Source of the DNA: DAOMNN01 sp050486545
GTDB taxonomy: Bacteria > Pseudomonadota > Gammaproteobacteria > Burkholderiales > Rhodocyclaceae
Length of the DNA stretch: 64,000 nt
Direction: 5' to 3'
Assembly: GCA_050486545.1 (NCBI GenBank)
Contig: JBJHDM010000003.1
Span: forward strand, 1 to 64,000
Shown: positions 7,486 to 17,086 of the stretch, in pieces
Position numbering within the stretch: position 1 is the stretch's first letter
How the letters are laid out: the number at the start of each line of letters is the position of its first letter
Position numbers and translations under genes: made by a program
The notes under the pieces: model-generated
Seen by the model: only the letters and a program-made list of their open reading frames with translations
What the model was told of the DNA's origin: nothing
Databases searched by the model: none

Positions 7486-8561
7486 GCACGCCCCCGCCAG
7501 AACGGAGACACCGCCAGGCGCCTGTAGAACATGACCGCCAGCACGGCGAGGACCGCCAGATGCGGCAGGATCATCGCCAGTGCGAAGGACAATCTGCCCT
7601 GCGTGACCCAGGCCTGGCCGATGCTGATCGCGTTGCTGTAGACGAGATAGGCGAGCACCGCGAAGATGAGGTTGTTGCCACGTCCCGCCCTTGGATTCAC
7701 GAACGACAGCGGAATCGCGAGCAGCGCCAGCAACAGCGCCGCGACCGGCGTCCCGATCCGCCCGGCCAGTTCCCCGAGATGCCGGTTCGTACGATCTCGC
7801 AGCAGTTCCATCGTCGAGGTCGTCCGCGCCCGCACCGTCTGCCCCTCGGGCCGACGCTCCTCGATGAGCACGAAAGAGCGGTCGAAGGCCATGACCTTGT
7901 AGCCCGCTGTGCCGGCCTCGCCCTGGTAGCGGTGTCCGCGCTCGAGAACGACGAAGCGGTCCCCCCGCTCATCGACGTGGGTGTAGCCCTCTTCGGCTGC
8001 GATGACGGTCAACCGGCCGTTCTCCTCCGAACTCACAAAGACGTTCTGGACCTTGCCGTCCTCGGAGGCGCCGGATTCCACGAACAGCACGCGCTGCTCC
8101 CCCGACGATTCTCGAAACACGCCAGGCGCGATCCGTGCCGTGTCGTCGCGGGCATCGAGTTCGGCCCGAAACTGTTCGCTCTTCATGTTCGCCCACGGGG
8201 TCACCACCAGGGTCATCCCGGCGATGATCGCCACCATGGGCAACGCGAACTGCAGGACCGGCCGAATGAATGCGGTCAGCGGAACGCCCGACGCGAACCA
8301 TACGACCATCTCCGAGTCGCGATAGGAGCGACTGAGCGATAACAGCACGGCAATGAACAGCGTCAGGGAGAGGACGACCGGCACCTGCGCCAGCGCGCCG
8401 AAACCGATCAGCGCCAGCACGGCATCGGCCGGCACGCGCCCCCCCGCGGCCTGGCCGAGCATCCGGATCAGCACCGTCGTGATCAGGATTGCGAACAAAG
8501 CCACGAACACGCCGACCGCAGCATGGGCGAATTCGCGCTTGACAGCGCGTCGGAAGATCAT
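7482..8561 (-). CDS. lptF: LPS export permease LptF
   Basis: LptF is the partner of LptG in LptB2FG. The 359-residue protein begins MIFRRAVKREFAHAAVGVFV, typical of LptF, and has six membrane segments with a central periplasmic jellyroll between about residues 125 and 260. The RIGTPVAALLLALLAIPLSFVNPR region after the jellyroll is well conserved in the family. I start at the ATG at 8561; the frame runs on upstream as a shadow of pepA. No clear ribosome binding site is seen. The gene is divergent from pepA. Confidence 0.92.
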   Translation of the reverse strand: MIFRRAVKREFAHAAVGVFVALFAILITTVLIRMLGQAAGGRVPADAVLALIGFGALAQVPVVLSLTLFIAVLLSLSRSYRDSEMVVWFASGVPLTAFIRPVLQFALPMVAIIAGMTLVVTPWANMKSEQFRAELDARDDTARIAPGVFRESSGEQRVLFVESGASEDGKVQNVFVSSEENGRLTVIAAEEGYTHVDERGDRFVVLERGHRYQGEAGTAGYKVMAFDRSFVLIEERRPEGQTVRARTTSTMELLRDRTNRHLGELAGRIGTPVAALLLALLAIPLSFVNPRAGRGNNLIFAVLAYLVYSNAISIGQAWVTQGRLSFALAMILPHLAVLAVLAVMFYRRLAVSPFWRGRA

Positions 8562-8596
8562 TGCGCGAGAAGCACCAGGAGGATCGAAAGTCCGTT

Positions 8597-8626
8597 TTGA
8601 CGGGCTTGTCGCGATAAGGCCATAAT
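8597..8626 (+). promoter_or_regulatory. Promoter of pepA
   Basis: TTGACG (8597-8602) and CATAAT (8621-8626) are spaced by 18 bases. Transcription would start near 8633, some 34 bases before the GTG start of pepA. Confidence 0.65.
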
Positions 8627-8666
8627 CGAACCGGCCCCACGCAACATGGAATATCAGGAGAAGCGA

Positions 8667-10166
8667 GTGGAATTTACCATAAAGACCGGCACCCCGGAGA
8701 AGCCCGGCGCGGGGACCGTCATCGTCGGCGCCTTTGCGGACGGCGCGCTGAGTCAAGCAGCCAAGGTGCTGGACAAGGCTTCCAGGGGCAAACTGTCCGC
8801 CATCGTCAGCCGAGGCGATCTCGATGACCGCGCCGGCGCCCTGCTCACGATCCCGGACCTGCCCGGAAGCACCGCCGATCGCGTGATCGTCGCGAGCCTG
8901 GGCCGCCAGGAGGACTTCTCCGAAAAGATGTGGCGCGATGCCATACACGCCGTGGGCAAGGCACTTGCCACCGCACCGGCGGGAGACGCCGCGATCTGCC
9001 TGGCCGACGTCGCCGTGCCCGGGCGCAAGCTGGAGTGGGCCCTGCAACAGACGGCCCGCATCGTGGCCGACGCGGCGTACCGCTACGACACCACGAAGCG
9101 ACCCAAGAAGGACGAGCGCCCACGCGGCGCAAACCGAGTGACGCTGCTCACGCGCCACAAGATCAATGACGCGATGGAGTCGGCCGTCCGCCATGGGCAG
9201 GCGATCGCCGAAGGCATGGGACTCACACGCGAACTGGGCAACCTCCCCGCCAACCTGTGCACGCCCGCCCACCTTGCCGATACCGCGCAGGATCTAGGCA
9301 AGAAATTCAAGTTCAAGGTCGAGGTACTCGAGCGCAAGGACATGGAAAAACTGGGTATGGGCGCCCTGCTATCGGTTGCGCGCGGCTCGCACCAGCCGCC
9401 CAAGCTCATCGTGATGCAGTACCGTGGCGGCAAGGCGAAGGACAAGCCCATCGTGCTGGTCGGCAAGGGCGTCACCTTCGACACCGGAGGGATTTCGCTC
9501 AAACCGGCCGCGGAAATGGACGAAATGAAGTTCGACATGTGCGGCGCCGCCAGCGTGATCGGAACCTTCCACGCGGTCGCGCGAATGGCCCTGCCGATCA
9601 ACGTCGTCGGCATCGTGCCAGCCACCGAGAACATGCCGGGCGGCGCAGCCACCAAACCCGGCGACGTCGTCACCTCGATGAGCGGACAGACCATCGAAGT
9701 CCTGAACACCGACGCCGAGGGGCGGTTGATCCTGTGCGATGCGCTCACCTATGCCGAGCGCTTCAAACCCGCCTGCGTCATCGATATCGCGACCCTCACC
9801 GGTGCCTGCATCATCGCACTGGGCAAGGTCCCGAGCGGCCTGATGAGCAACGACGAAGACCTCGCGCGCGAATTGCTCGAGTGCGGCAATCGCTCGGGCG
9901 ATCGGGCCTGGCAACTGCCGCTCTGGGACGAGTACCAGGAGTTGCTGAAGAGCAACTTTGCCGACATGGGCAATATCGGCGGACGCTATGCCGGTGCGAT
10001 TACGGCGGCATGCTTCCTGTCTCGCTTCACCAAGTCCTACACCTGGGCCCATCTGGACATTGCTGGCACCGCATGGCTCTCGGGAGATGCGAAGGGTGCC
10101 ACCGGGCGCCCGGTGCCCTTGCTGAGCGAGTTTCTGCTCCACCGAAGCGGAGTCGCAGCGAGGTGA
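8667..10166 (+). CDS. pepA: Leucyl (cytosol) aminopeptidase
   Basis: PepA is a dimetal, hexameric M17 aminopeptidase that removes N-terminal residues in the cytosol and can also bind DNA. The 499-residue protein carries the metal and active-site motifs VGKGVTFDTGG (near residue 269) and the M17 signature NTDAEGRL (near 348). I choose the GTG at 8667: an AGGAG sequence (8656-8660) lies six bases upstream, and the family N-terminus MEF-IKTG follows. An in-frame ATG at 8646 lacks this site. holC follows three bases after the stop. Confidence 0.94.
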   Translation: MEFTIKTGTPEKPGAGTVIVGAFADGALSQAAKVLDKASRGKLSAIVSRGDLDDRAGALLTIPDLPGSTADRVIVASLGRQEDFSEKMWRDAIHAVGKALATAPAGDAAICLADVAVPGRKLEWALQQTARIVADAAYRYDTTKRPKKDERPRGANRVTLLTRHKINDAMESAVRHGQAIAEGMGLTRELGNLPANLCTPAHLADTAQDLGKKFKFKVEVLERKDMEKLGMGALLSVARGSHQPPKLIVMQYRGGKAKDKPIVLVGKGVTFDTGGISLKPAAEMDEMKFDMCGAASVIGTFHAVARMALPINVVGIVPATENMPGGAATKPGDVVTSMSGQTIEVLNTDAEGRLILCDALTYAERFKPACVIDIATLTGACIIALGKVPSGLMSNDEDLARELLECGNRSGDRAWQLPLWDEYQELLKSNFADMGNIGGRYAGAITAACFLSRFTKSYTWAHLDIAGTAWLSGDAKGATGRPVPLLSEFLLHRSGVAAR

Positions 10167-10169
10167 TGC

Positions 10170-10607
10170 GTGACGCGCGTCCGCTTCTACCATAACGCGC
10201 GGGACGCCGTGGCGCTCGCCTGCGAACTGGTCGCAAAGGCCTACGCGGGCGGGCGCCGGATTGCGGTGCGCCTGCCCGACCCCGGATCGGCTCGACGGCT
10301 CGACCAGATGCTGTGGAGTTTCGACCAGCTTGCCTTCATCCCGCACGTTCCGAGCGATTCGCCGCTGGCGGCGGAGACCGCGGTCGTTCTGGGCCATGCC
10401 GGCGATGGAGAGCACTGGCCCCACGAAGACCTGCTGTTCAATCTGGCCCCCGACGTTCCACACGCCTTTGACCGCTTTCGCATGCTGGTCGAGGTCGTCG
10501 GCCAGGGGGATGACGAACGGAATCCGGCACGCGCGCGCTGGATGCAATACAAGGCGGCCGGCCTGTCCCTGGAAGCGTTCGACGCCGAACGTCGGGAGGC
10601 GATATGA
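10170..10607 (+). CDS. holC: DNA polymerase III chi subunit
   Basis: Chi links the clamp loader to single-strand binding protein at the replication fork. The 145-residue protein begins TRVRFYHNARD and contains LDQMLWSFDQLAFIPH and the late VEVVGQGDDERNPARARWMQYKAAG segment, both typical of HolC. The start is GTG at 10170. The pepA-holC-valS neighbourhood is a common proteobacterial arrangement. Its stop overlaps the next ATG by four bases. Confidence 0.93.
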   Translation: MTRVRFYHNARDAVALACELVAKAYAGGRRIAVRLPDPGSARRLDQMLWSFDQLAFIPHVPSDSPLAAETAVVLGHAGDGEHWPHEDLLFNLAPDVPHAFDRFRMLVEVVGQGDDERNPARARWMQYKAAGLSLEAFDAERREAI

Positions 10608-11065
10608 AGGACTGGCGAGCCCCGCGCAGGATCGACCCGGAAGAAGAACTCCGCGAAGCGGACCTGCTGCTGCGCAAGGCCGACGCCCTGCTGAGGCGGC
10701 ATCAGGTGCCGTCGCCTCCTGCGGCCGCGGGTACCGCACCCGACGATCTTCCCTTGCTCACCGACATTGTCGAGGACCTGGCGTTCGACTCCCAGCCTGT
10801 TGCCGAACCGGTCGTCTCCGGCGGGGAGCCACAAGTGGCGAACGGCGTGAAACTGGCCGAACTGCTCGTCGACCTGGACACCGAAATCGCCCGCGAGATC
10901 GAGTCGTGGTTCGCCAACGAGTTGCCCCAACTCGTTGCCGGAGAACTCGACCGCTTTTCCGAGAACCTACGCAGGGAGGCCCTTGCGCACATGCGCGCGA
11001 CGCTCGTTCCGGCACTGTCCGAACGGATCGCGAATCGGCTCGATCGCAAGGATCCCGCCGACTGA
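10604..11065 (+). CDS. Hypothetical protein coupled to holC
   Basis: I cannot assign a family. The 153-residue acidic protein has no signal peptide or membrane segment. Residues 10-35 (DPEEELREADLLLRKADALL) and 80-145 (ELLVDLDTEIAREIESWFANE... to ALSERIANRL) look like amphipathic helices, with a proline/alanine-rich linker at 36-60. The ATGA overlap with holC suggests coupled translation, and the position between holC and valS recurs in betaproteobacteria to my recollection. A replication-linked role is only contextual. Confidence 0.7.
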   Translation: MKDWRAPRRIDPEEELREADLLLRKADALLRRHQVPSPPAAAGTAPDDLPLLTDIVEDLAFDSQPVAEPVVSGGEPQVANGVKLAELLVDLDTEIAREIESWFANELPQLVAGELDRFSENLRREALAHMRATLVPALSERIANRLDRKDPAD

Positions 11066-11076
11066 CGTCGCTTCCT

Positions 11077-11709
11077 TCAGCCTTTCAGGGCGGTTTCGTG
11101 GGCACCGGCAAGGGCCGCCCACTGCGCATTGTCGAAGACCTTCTGGCGCCGCTGCAACTGCTCCAGGTCATGACCTGCAGCCATCCGCGCCGTCAGGCGT
11201 CGGCGCATCTTTTCGAGGTCGATCAGCGCCACTTCGGGACGATTGCCCTCCCAGCGAACCATCACGTGCTTGTCGTAGAGGCTGCTGTGCTGCAGGCGCG
11301 CACGATGCAGGATCCCGAGACAGCGGCCCAGTGTCTGCGCCAGCGCGAGCTTTCGTTCGGGAGTCTCGCCGGCCTGCTCGGACAAGGCGACAAACCCTTC
11401 CAGATTCTTTGTCACGAGCACCGCCTCAGTGCCTTGCGGCGTCTTGCGCACACCGTGGAACACCGGCTCAGGCACCCGGATCCCGATCTCGCGCAAGGCA
11501 CCCAGGTAGTGCCATTCCCGGCTTGCGGTCGGCCATCCGAAGGGGTGGGAAAGCGTCCGGCACAGGTGGTTGCGCTGGCGCTTGACGTAATAGAGCCGAT
11601 CGTCCAGCGTTGATCGCAACATCCCGCTCCAGCCATTGCGCCGTTCATTGGGGGGTTCGACCCATTCACCGGCCACGGTCCACCAGTAGCCGAAGTCGCG
11701 TTCGCTCAT
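11077..11709 (-). CDS. InaA / LPS-kinase family protein
   Basis: This 210-residue protein resembles the lipopolysaccharide-kinase (Kdo/WaaP, InaA) family, which phosphorylates lipid A-core sugars or related substrates. Visible features are YYVKRQRNH (probable ATP-anchoring lysine, near residue 42), the catalytic-loop-like QHSSLYDKHVMV (near 145) and VALIDLEKMRRR (near 165, the metal-binding Asp position). The ATG at 11709 is preferred because longer versions overlap the valS promoter. It is convergent with the holC unit and divergent from valS. The exact substrate is unknown. Confidence 0.8.
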   Translation of the reverse strand: MSERDFGYWWTVAGEWVEPPNERRNGWSGMLRSTLDDRLYYVKRQRNHLCRTLSHPFGWPTASREWHYLGALREIGIRVPEPVFHGVRKTPQGTEAVLVTKNLEGFVALSEQAGETPERKLALAQTLGRCLGILHRARLQHSSLYDKHVMVRWEGNRPEVALIDLEKMRRRLTARMAAGHDLEQLQRRQKVFDNAQWAALAGAHETALKG

Positions 11710-11805
11710 CGCCGATCCACTCGCCTGAAAAATCCTGGGCGCAATGCTAGCACTGTCGGCCCATCCAGGCGGAAGGATCGAGGCAAGGCCGCGCGCCGCA
11801 TCCGC

Positions 11806-11811
11806 TATAAT
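11806..11811 (+). promoter_or_regulatory. Minus-10 box upstream of valS
   Basis: A perfect TATAAT lies 32 bases before the valS ATG. No convincing minus-35 hexamer is seen at 16-18 bases upstream, so the promoter may need an activator or an extended element. Confidence 0.45.
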
Positions 11812-11842
11812 TATTGTTTTGCCTGAACCGACCCGAACGATC

Positions 11843-14689
11843 ATGGAACTTGCCAAGAGCTTCGAACCTGCCGCCATCGAGGCGCGCTGGTACCCCGAAT
11901 GGGAATCGCGCGGATACTTCGCTGCCGGTGTAGACAGGTCCAGGCCCGACGCCTTCTGCATCCTGCTGCCGCCGCCGAACGTGACCGGCACGCTGCACAT
12001 GGGGCACGGCTTCAATCAGACCATCATGGACGGCCTGACGCGTTACCACCGGATGAAGGGCGTCAATACGCTCTGGCAGCCCGGTACCGATCATGCCGGC
12101 ATCGCCACGCAGATCGTCGTCGAGCGCCAGCTCGATGCCCAGGGCGTGACGCGTCATCAGCTCGGACGGGAGAGGTTTCTCGAGAAGGTCTGGGAATGGA
12201 AGGAGTTCTCGGGGGGGACGATCACGCGCCAGATGCGCCGCATGGGCACTTCGCCCGACTGGACGCGCGAGCGCTTCACGATGGACGAGGGTCTGTCGAA
12301 GATCGTCACCGAAACCTTCGTGCGCCTCTACAACGAAGGCCTCATCTATCGCGGCAAGCGGCTGGTCAACTGGGATCCGAAACTGGGCACCGCCGTCTCG
12401 GACCTCGAAGTCGTCTCGGAAGAGGAGGATGGCTTTCTGTGGCACATGCTCTATCCGTTCAGCGACGGACCGATCGACGGACTTCGCGGCCTCACCGTGG
12501 CCACGACGCGTCCGGAAACCATGCTCGGCGACGTCGCGGTCATGGTCCATCCGGAAGACGAGCGCTACGCCCACCTCATCGGCAAGTCGGTGCGCCTGCC
12601 CCTTTGTGACCGGGACATTCCGATCATCGCCGACGAGTACGTGGACCGCGAGTTCGGGACCGGTTGCGTCAAGGTCACACCCGCACACGATTTCAACGAC
12701 TACGCGGTCGGACTGCGCCACAAGCTGCCGATGATCAGCATGCTGCGCCTCGATGCCCATGTCGGAGACGACATGCCCGAGCGCTACCGAGGACTGGACC
12801 GGTTCGAAGCCCGCGAGATCATCGTCCAGGACCTGGAGGCGCTTGGCCTGCTCGAAGGCATCAAGCCGCACAAGATGATGGTGCCGCGCGGCGACCGCAC
12901 GGGAACGGTGATCGAGCCGATGCTCACCGACCAGTGGTTCGTCGCCATGACCCGTCCCGGATCCGACGGCAAGAGCATCACCGAAAAGGCGCTCGAATGC
13001 GTCGCCTCGGGCGAGATCCGCTTCTACCCGGAGAACTGGGTCAACACCTATAACCAGTGGCTCAACAACATCCAGGACTGGTGCATCTCGCGCCAGCTCT
13101 GGTGGGGGCACCAGATCCCGGCCTGGTATGCCGACGAAGACGGCGACTCGCGCGTCTGGGTCGCGCACGACGAGGAAGAAGCCAAGACCCTGGCCCGGGC
13201 CGATGGCTATACCGGCCGCCTGCGTCGCGACGAGGACGTGCTCGACACCTGGTATTCGTCCGCACTGTGGCCGTTCTCGACCCTGGACTGGACTCCGGAA
13301 TGGCCTGCGAAGTCGAACGATGCCCTGGACCTGTACCTGCCCTCGTCCGTGCTGGTGACCGGGTTCGACATCATCTTCTTCTGGGTGGCGCGAATGGTGA
13401 TGATGACCAAGCACATCACCGGTCGGATCCCCTTCCGGCACGTCTACGTGCACGGCCTCATCCGCGACGCGGAGGGCCAGAAGATGTCGAAGTCCAAGGG
13501 CAACGTGCTCGATCCGATCGACCTGATCGACGGTATTTCGGTCGACGACCTCGTGAAGAAGCGGACGTTCGGGCTCATGAACCCGAAGGACGCACGGAAC
13601 ATCGAGAAGAAAACCCGCAAGGAGTTTCCGCAAGGCATCCCGGCGTTCGGCACGGATGCGCTGCGATTTACCTTCGCGTCGCTGGCCACCCCGGGGCGCG
13701 ACATCAAGTTCGATCTGTCGCGCTGCGAAGGCTATCGCAACTTCTGCAACAAGCTGTGGAACGCCACCCGGTTCGTGCTCATGAACACCGAAGGCCAGGA
13801 TTGCGGCCTCCAGGGCCAACCGGGCAGTGAGTGCTGCGAGCCCGGACACCTCGATTTCTCGTTCATCGACCGCTGGATCGTTTCGCGCCTGCAGCGCACC
13901 GAAGCGGACGTCGCAGCGCACTTCGCCGAATACCGCTTCGACCTGGTTTCCAAGTCCATCTATGAATTCGTCTGGGACGAATACTGCGACTGGTACCTGG
14001 AACTGGCCAAGGTGCAGATCCAGAACGGCACCGAGGCGCAACAGCGTGCCACCCGGCGCACGCTGCTGCGCGTGCTCGAGACGGTCCTGCGCCTCGCGCA
14101 CCCGCTCATCCCCTTCATCACCGAAGAACTCTGGCAGACCGTCGCACCGCTGGCCGGGCGCAAGGACACGACGAGCATCATGCTGTCGCGCTACCCGGAG
14201 GCGGATCCGGGCCGGATCGACCCCGCTTCGGAGTCGCGGATGGCCGAGTTGAAGAGCCTGGTTCAGGTCTGCCGAAACCTTCGTGGCGAGATGGCGATCT
14301 CGCCGGCCCAGCGGATTCCGCTCGTGATTGCCGGCGAGCGCTCCGACCTGGGCGGCCTGACACCCTATCTCACCGCGCTCGCCCGCCTGTCGGACGTGGA
14401 GATCGTCGAGGAGATCGGCGAAGACGAACTGGCACCGGTTGCCGTTGCCGGGCGCTCCAAACTGATGCTACGGGTGGAGATCGACCTCGCGGCCGAGCGC
14501 GAGCGGCTTGCACGCGAGGTCGACCGACTCGAGTCGGAGATCGCCAAGGCCAACGGAAAACTGGGCAACGCCAGCTTCGTCGAACGGGCTCCGGCAAACG
14601 TGGTGCAACAGGAACGCGAGCGACTGGCCGGATTCACCGAATCGCTGGACAAACTCCGACCGCAACTGGAGAAACTGATGGCCCGCTGA
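11843..14689 (+). CDS. valS: Valyl-tRNA synthetase
   Basis: ValS charges tRNA-Val and edits mischarged threonine. The 948-residue protein has the class I signature PPPNVTGTLHMGHG (near residue 43), the KMSKSKGN loop (near 550), an intervening editing domain and the C-terminal coiled coil (AAERERLAREVDRLESEI, near 890) that binds the tRNA elbow. Length and domain order are typical. A run of seven G near 12208 stays in frame and shows no sign of frameshifting. Confidence 0.97.
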   Translation: MELAKSFEPAAIEARWYPEWESRGYFAAGVDRSRPDAFCILLPPPNVTGTLHMGHGFNQTIMDGLTRYHRMKGVNTLWQPGTDHAGIATQIVVERQLDAQGVTRHQLGRERFLEKVWEWKEFSGGTITRQMRRMGTSPDWTRERFTMDEGLSKIVTETFVRLYNEGLIYRGKRLVNWDPKLGTAVSDLEVVSEEEDGFLWHMLYPFSDGPIDGLRGLTVATTRPETMLGDVAVMVHPEDERYAHLIGKSVRLPLCDRDIPIIADEYVDREFGTGCVKVTPAHDFNDYAVGLRHKLPMISMLRLDAHVGDDMPERYRGLDRFEAREIIVQDLEALGLLEGIKPHKMMVPRGDRTGTVIEPMLTDQWFVAMTRPGSDGKSITEKALECVASGEIRFYPENWVNTYNQWLNNIQDWCISRQLWWGHQIPAWYADEDGDSRVWVAHDEEEAKTLARADGYTGRLRRDEDVLDTWYSSALWPFSTLDWTPEWPAKSNDALDLYLPSSVLVTGFDIIFFWVARMVMMTKHITGRIPFRHVYVHGLIRDAEGQKMSKSKGNVLDPIDLIDGISVDDLVKKRTFGLMNPKDARNIEKKTRKEFPQGIPAFGTDALRFTFASLATPGRDIKFDLSRCEGYRNFCNKLWNATRFVLMNTEGQDCGLQGQPGSECCEPGHLDFSFIDRWIVSRLQRTEADVAAHFAEYRFDLVSKSIYEFVWDEYCDWYLELAKVQIQNGTEAQQRATRRTLLRVLETVLRLAHPLIPFITEELWQTVAPLAGRKDTTSIMLSRYPEADPGRIDPASESRMAELKSLVQVCRNLRGEMAISPAQRIPLVIAGERSDLGGLTPYLTALARLSDVEIVEEIGEDELAPVAVAGRSKLMLRVEIDLAAERERLAREVDRLESEIAKANGKLGNASFVERAPANVVQQERERLAGFTESLDKLRPQLEKLMAR

Positions 14690-14728
14690 GCCGACGGATG
14701 GGCAGGACCGTCCGGCGGCAAGCCCGGA

Positions 14729-14756
14729 TCCGCGCAAGGCATGGCCCGTGCGCGGA
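14729..14756. terminator. Hairpin between convergent valS and tusA-like genes
   Basis: TCCGCGCA (14729-14736) pairs with TGCGCGGA (14749-14756) around a 12-base loop. Neither strand has a T-tract after the stem, so intrinsic termination is doubtful, but its position between two converging genes is suggestive. Confidence 0.35.
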
Positions 14757-14768
14757 CCGTTCGGCCGC

Positions 14769-14999
14769 CTACTTGCGCTTGAGAAAGAACTCGAAAGCCT
14801 TGTCGGCCGTTTCGTGCTGGCTCAGCAACTCGTGCCCGGTCTGCTTCGCGAACGCTTGGAAATCCTTCACCGAGCCGGGATCGGTCGCGATCACGTGAAG
14901 CGTCTGTCCGGGCTCCATCTCGGCCAGCGCCTTCTTCGCGCGCAGGATCGGAAGCGGGCAACTCAACCCGCGTGCATCGACTTCCTTGTCGAAATTCAT
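14769..14999 (-). CDS. TusA/SirA-family sulfur carrier protein
   Basis: TusA-like proteins carry persulfide sulfur on a conserved cysteine for tRNA thiolation, molybdopterin synthesis or sulfur oxidation. The 76-residue protein shows the family signature VDARGLSCPLPILRAKKAL with the acceptor Cys14 and the Cys-Pro pair, then PGQTLHVIATDPGSVKDF. An AGGGGAG ribosome binding site precedes the ATG. It stands alone, 53 bases from the end of the bepA-like gene. Which pathway it serves is not shown here. Confidence 0.88.
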   Translation of the reverse strand: MNFDKEVDARGLSCPLPILRAKKALAEMEPGQTLHVIATDPGSVKDFQAFAKQTGHELLSQHETADKAFEFFLKRK

Positions 15000-15052
15000 G
15001 CTTCACTCCCCTTTTGGTAGCATCGGCATAGTCTACACTGCCGCGAACGACT

Positions 15053-16486
15053 CTAACGTCGCGCTTCCTCGCGGCGCAGCCGCTCCTCCTCCTTCAGTTC
15101 GCGCATCCGGGCATCGATGGCCGAAAGCTCGAAGAAGTCGCCATCGCCCGCACGACGGGCAAGATCCAGCTGCTCGATCGCGGCCGGGATACTGCCGCGC
15201 ATCGCATACACTTCCGCCTGAGCCCGGTGGTAGGCACTCATGCGCCCGAGCTCGGCCTCCGAACGGGACGACAGCACCCACATGTGCACGTCCTGACGGT
15301 CACGCAGGACACCGGCCCGTGCCAAGGCAGCCGCCTCGGCGACCTTGCCCGCCTGTAGATGCGCCTCGATCCTCAGGTAGTGCAGTGCCCGATAGTCGGG
15401 CACTGCCTTCAATCCCGATTCGGCGATTTCGATTGCACCCAGCGGATCGCGCGCAGCAAGCCGGACCTCCGTAGCCAACGCCGCGACGAACGGGGATGGC
15501 TCGGCCAACGGATCCAATGCTTCGACCACTTTCGACGCGGCATCGATTCTGCCCGCACGCAGCAAGGCGCGACCGAGGGCGTATCGGGTGGGCACATCCG
15601 TGGCGCCCTGTGCCACAAGGGCTTCAAACTCGCGAACGCGGTCGACGGCGGGACCAGCCGACGCGCGCAGTTTCGCGCGGACGAAGGCGAAATCCGGCGA
15701 ATCGGGGACCTGACGGTAGCGCATCTGGTCGACGCGGTTGCTCATGTCGGCGATCCGCTCCTCGGTCAGCGGGTGCGTACGCAGGTATCCCGGAGCATTG
15801 TTCTCGTACAGGCGGGTCGAACGCTGCAGACGCTCGAAGAAGCTCGGCTTGCCTCGCACGTCGAACCCGGCGCGTTCCATGATCTGCAGGCCGATACGGT
15901 CGGCCTCCCGCTCGAATGCGCGCGTATAGCCAAGTTGCGACTGGATGACGCCCGCCTGCCCGGCCGCGAGTGCGGCCTCGCTCACCTGGGAGTTGCTGCG
16001 TGCGGCAAGGATGGCCACGAGCAGCGAAGCGAGCATCACCATACTGGCCTGGCCCTGCCGCCCAAAGAGCTGGGCGATGTGGCGCTGCGTGACGTGAGCG
16101 ATCTCGTGACCCAGTACCGCGGCCAGTTCGGATTCCGATGAAGCGGTCAGGATCAGCCCGGTATGCACGCCGATGTATCCGCCCGGCAACGCGAACGCGT
16201 TCAAGGTCGGATCATCGATGACGAAGAATTCGAAACTCCGGTCGGGCTGGTCGCTCGCAGCCACGAGCCGCCCCCCGATCCGGTTCAGGTAGCCCTCGAC
16301 CTCCGCGTCGTCGAGATAGGACGGGTCGCGCCAGCGGATCTCCTGCATGATGGACTGCCCCAGGCGCTGTTCTGCCAGAGGCGACAGGTCGGACGACGCG
16401 ACATCTCCGAGATCGGGAAGATTGGCCGCGGACGCCGTGACCGTGAGCGCGGCGCATAGGAAAACGAGAAAGATTCGCTTGATCAT
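15053..16486 (-). CDS. bepA: BepA-like periplasmic M48 metalloprotease with TPR repeats
   Basis: BepA is a periplasmic zinc protease and chaperone that controls assembly of LptD and other outer membrane proteins. The 477-residue protein has a signal peptide (residues 1-20, ending ASA), an M48 domain with HEIAH (His127, Glu128, His131), a third-ligand helix FEREADRIG, and a C-terminal half of TPR-like helices (about 280-470). The length agrees with BepA (about 480). It is divergent from moaC; the shared 82-base gap contains a TATGAT hexamer at 16494-16499. Confidence 0.9.
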   Translation of the reverse strand: MIKRIFLVFLCAALTVTASAANLPDLGDVASSDLSPLAEQRLGQSIMQEIRWRDPSYLDDAEVEGYLNRIGGRLVAASDQPDRSFEFFVIDDPTLNAFALPGGYIGVHTGLILTASSESELAAVLGHEIAHVTQRHIAQLFGRQGQASMVMLASLLVAILAARSNSQVSEAALAAGQAGVIQSQLGYTRAFEREADRIGLQIMERAGFDVRGKPSFFERLQRSTRLYENNAPGYLRTHPLTEERIADMSNRVDQMRYRQVPDSPDFAFVRAKLRASAGPAVDRVREFEALVAQGATDVPTRYALGRALLRAGRIDAASKVVEALDPLAEPSPFVAALATEVRLAARDPLGAIEIAESGLKAVPDYRALHYLRIEAHLQAGKVAEAAALARAGVLRDRQDVHMWVLSSRSEAELGRMSAYHRAQAEVYAMRGSIPAAIEQLDLARRAGDGDFFELSAIDARMRELKEEERLRREEARR

Positions 16487-16568
16487 CGGATGCTATGATA
16501 TCCGTTCCATCGATTCCGTTCCGCGTCCGTGTGTATCGGTCTGTCGCCCACGGGCGCGCCCCGCGCGC

Positions 16569-17045
16569 ATGACTGCTTCCTTGACCCACTTCGATTCGCA
16601 GGGACAGGCCCACATGGTCGATGTGGGCGACAAGTCCGAAACCCGTCGCGTGGCCGTCGCACGCGGCAGCATCACCATGCTGCCGGAAACGTTCGCGATG
16701 ATCCGCACGGGCTCGGCCAGCAAGGGCGACGTCCTCGGTATCGCCCGAATCGCCGGCATCCAGGGGGCCAAGCGCACGAGCGACCTCATCCCGTTGTGCC
16801 ATCCCATCCCGCTGACCCGCGTGGCCGTCGATTTCGATCTCGACGAGGACACCAGCACGATCGCCTGCTCGGTCACCGCGGAGACGGTCGGGCGTACCGG
16901 GGTCGAAATGGAGGCCCTGACCGCGGTCAATGTCGCCCTGCTCACGATCTACGACATGTGCAAGGCCGTGGACCGCGGCATGCAGATGCACGGCATCGGC
17001 CTGCGCGAGAAGATGGGCGGCAAGTCCGGGCACTGGATCGCCTGA
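16569..17045 (+). CDS. moaC: Cyclic pyranopterin monophosphate synthase MoaC
   Basis: MoaC acts with MoaA to convert a GTP-derived intermediate to cyclic pyranopterin monophosphate, the first pterin of molybdenum and tungsten cofactor synthesis. The 158-residue protein shows the conserved KGDVLGIARIAGIQGAKRTS, LIPLCHPIPL and GVEMEALTAVNVALLTIYDM segments, with lysine and arginine active-site residues present. The start is ATG at 16569. It is relevant to this window because a predicted tungsten-pterin enzyme is encoded at 31797. Confidence 0.96.
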   Translation: MTASLTHFDSQGQAHMVDVGDKSETRRVAVARGSITMLPETFAMIRTGSASKGDVLGIARIAGIQGAKRTSDLIPLCHPIPLTRVAVDFDLDEDTSTIACSVTAETVGRTGVEMEALTAVNVALLTIYDMCKAVDRGMQMHGIGLREKMGGKSGHWIA

Positions 17046-17086
17046 GAAACGGCCGGACTTCGGGCAGTTCACGGACGGATCCGCGA

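Noticed and set aside
12205..12225. Run of seven G in valS as a possible programmed frameshift
   Set aside because: The reading frame continues correctly through it and the product is full length.
11747..14101. A 784-residue minus-strand open frame
   Set aside because: It is antisense to valS, whose HMGH and KMSKS motifs are intact.
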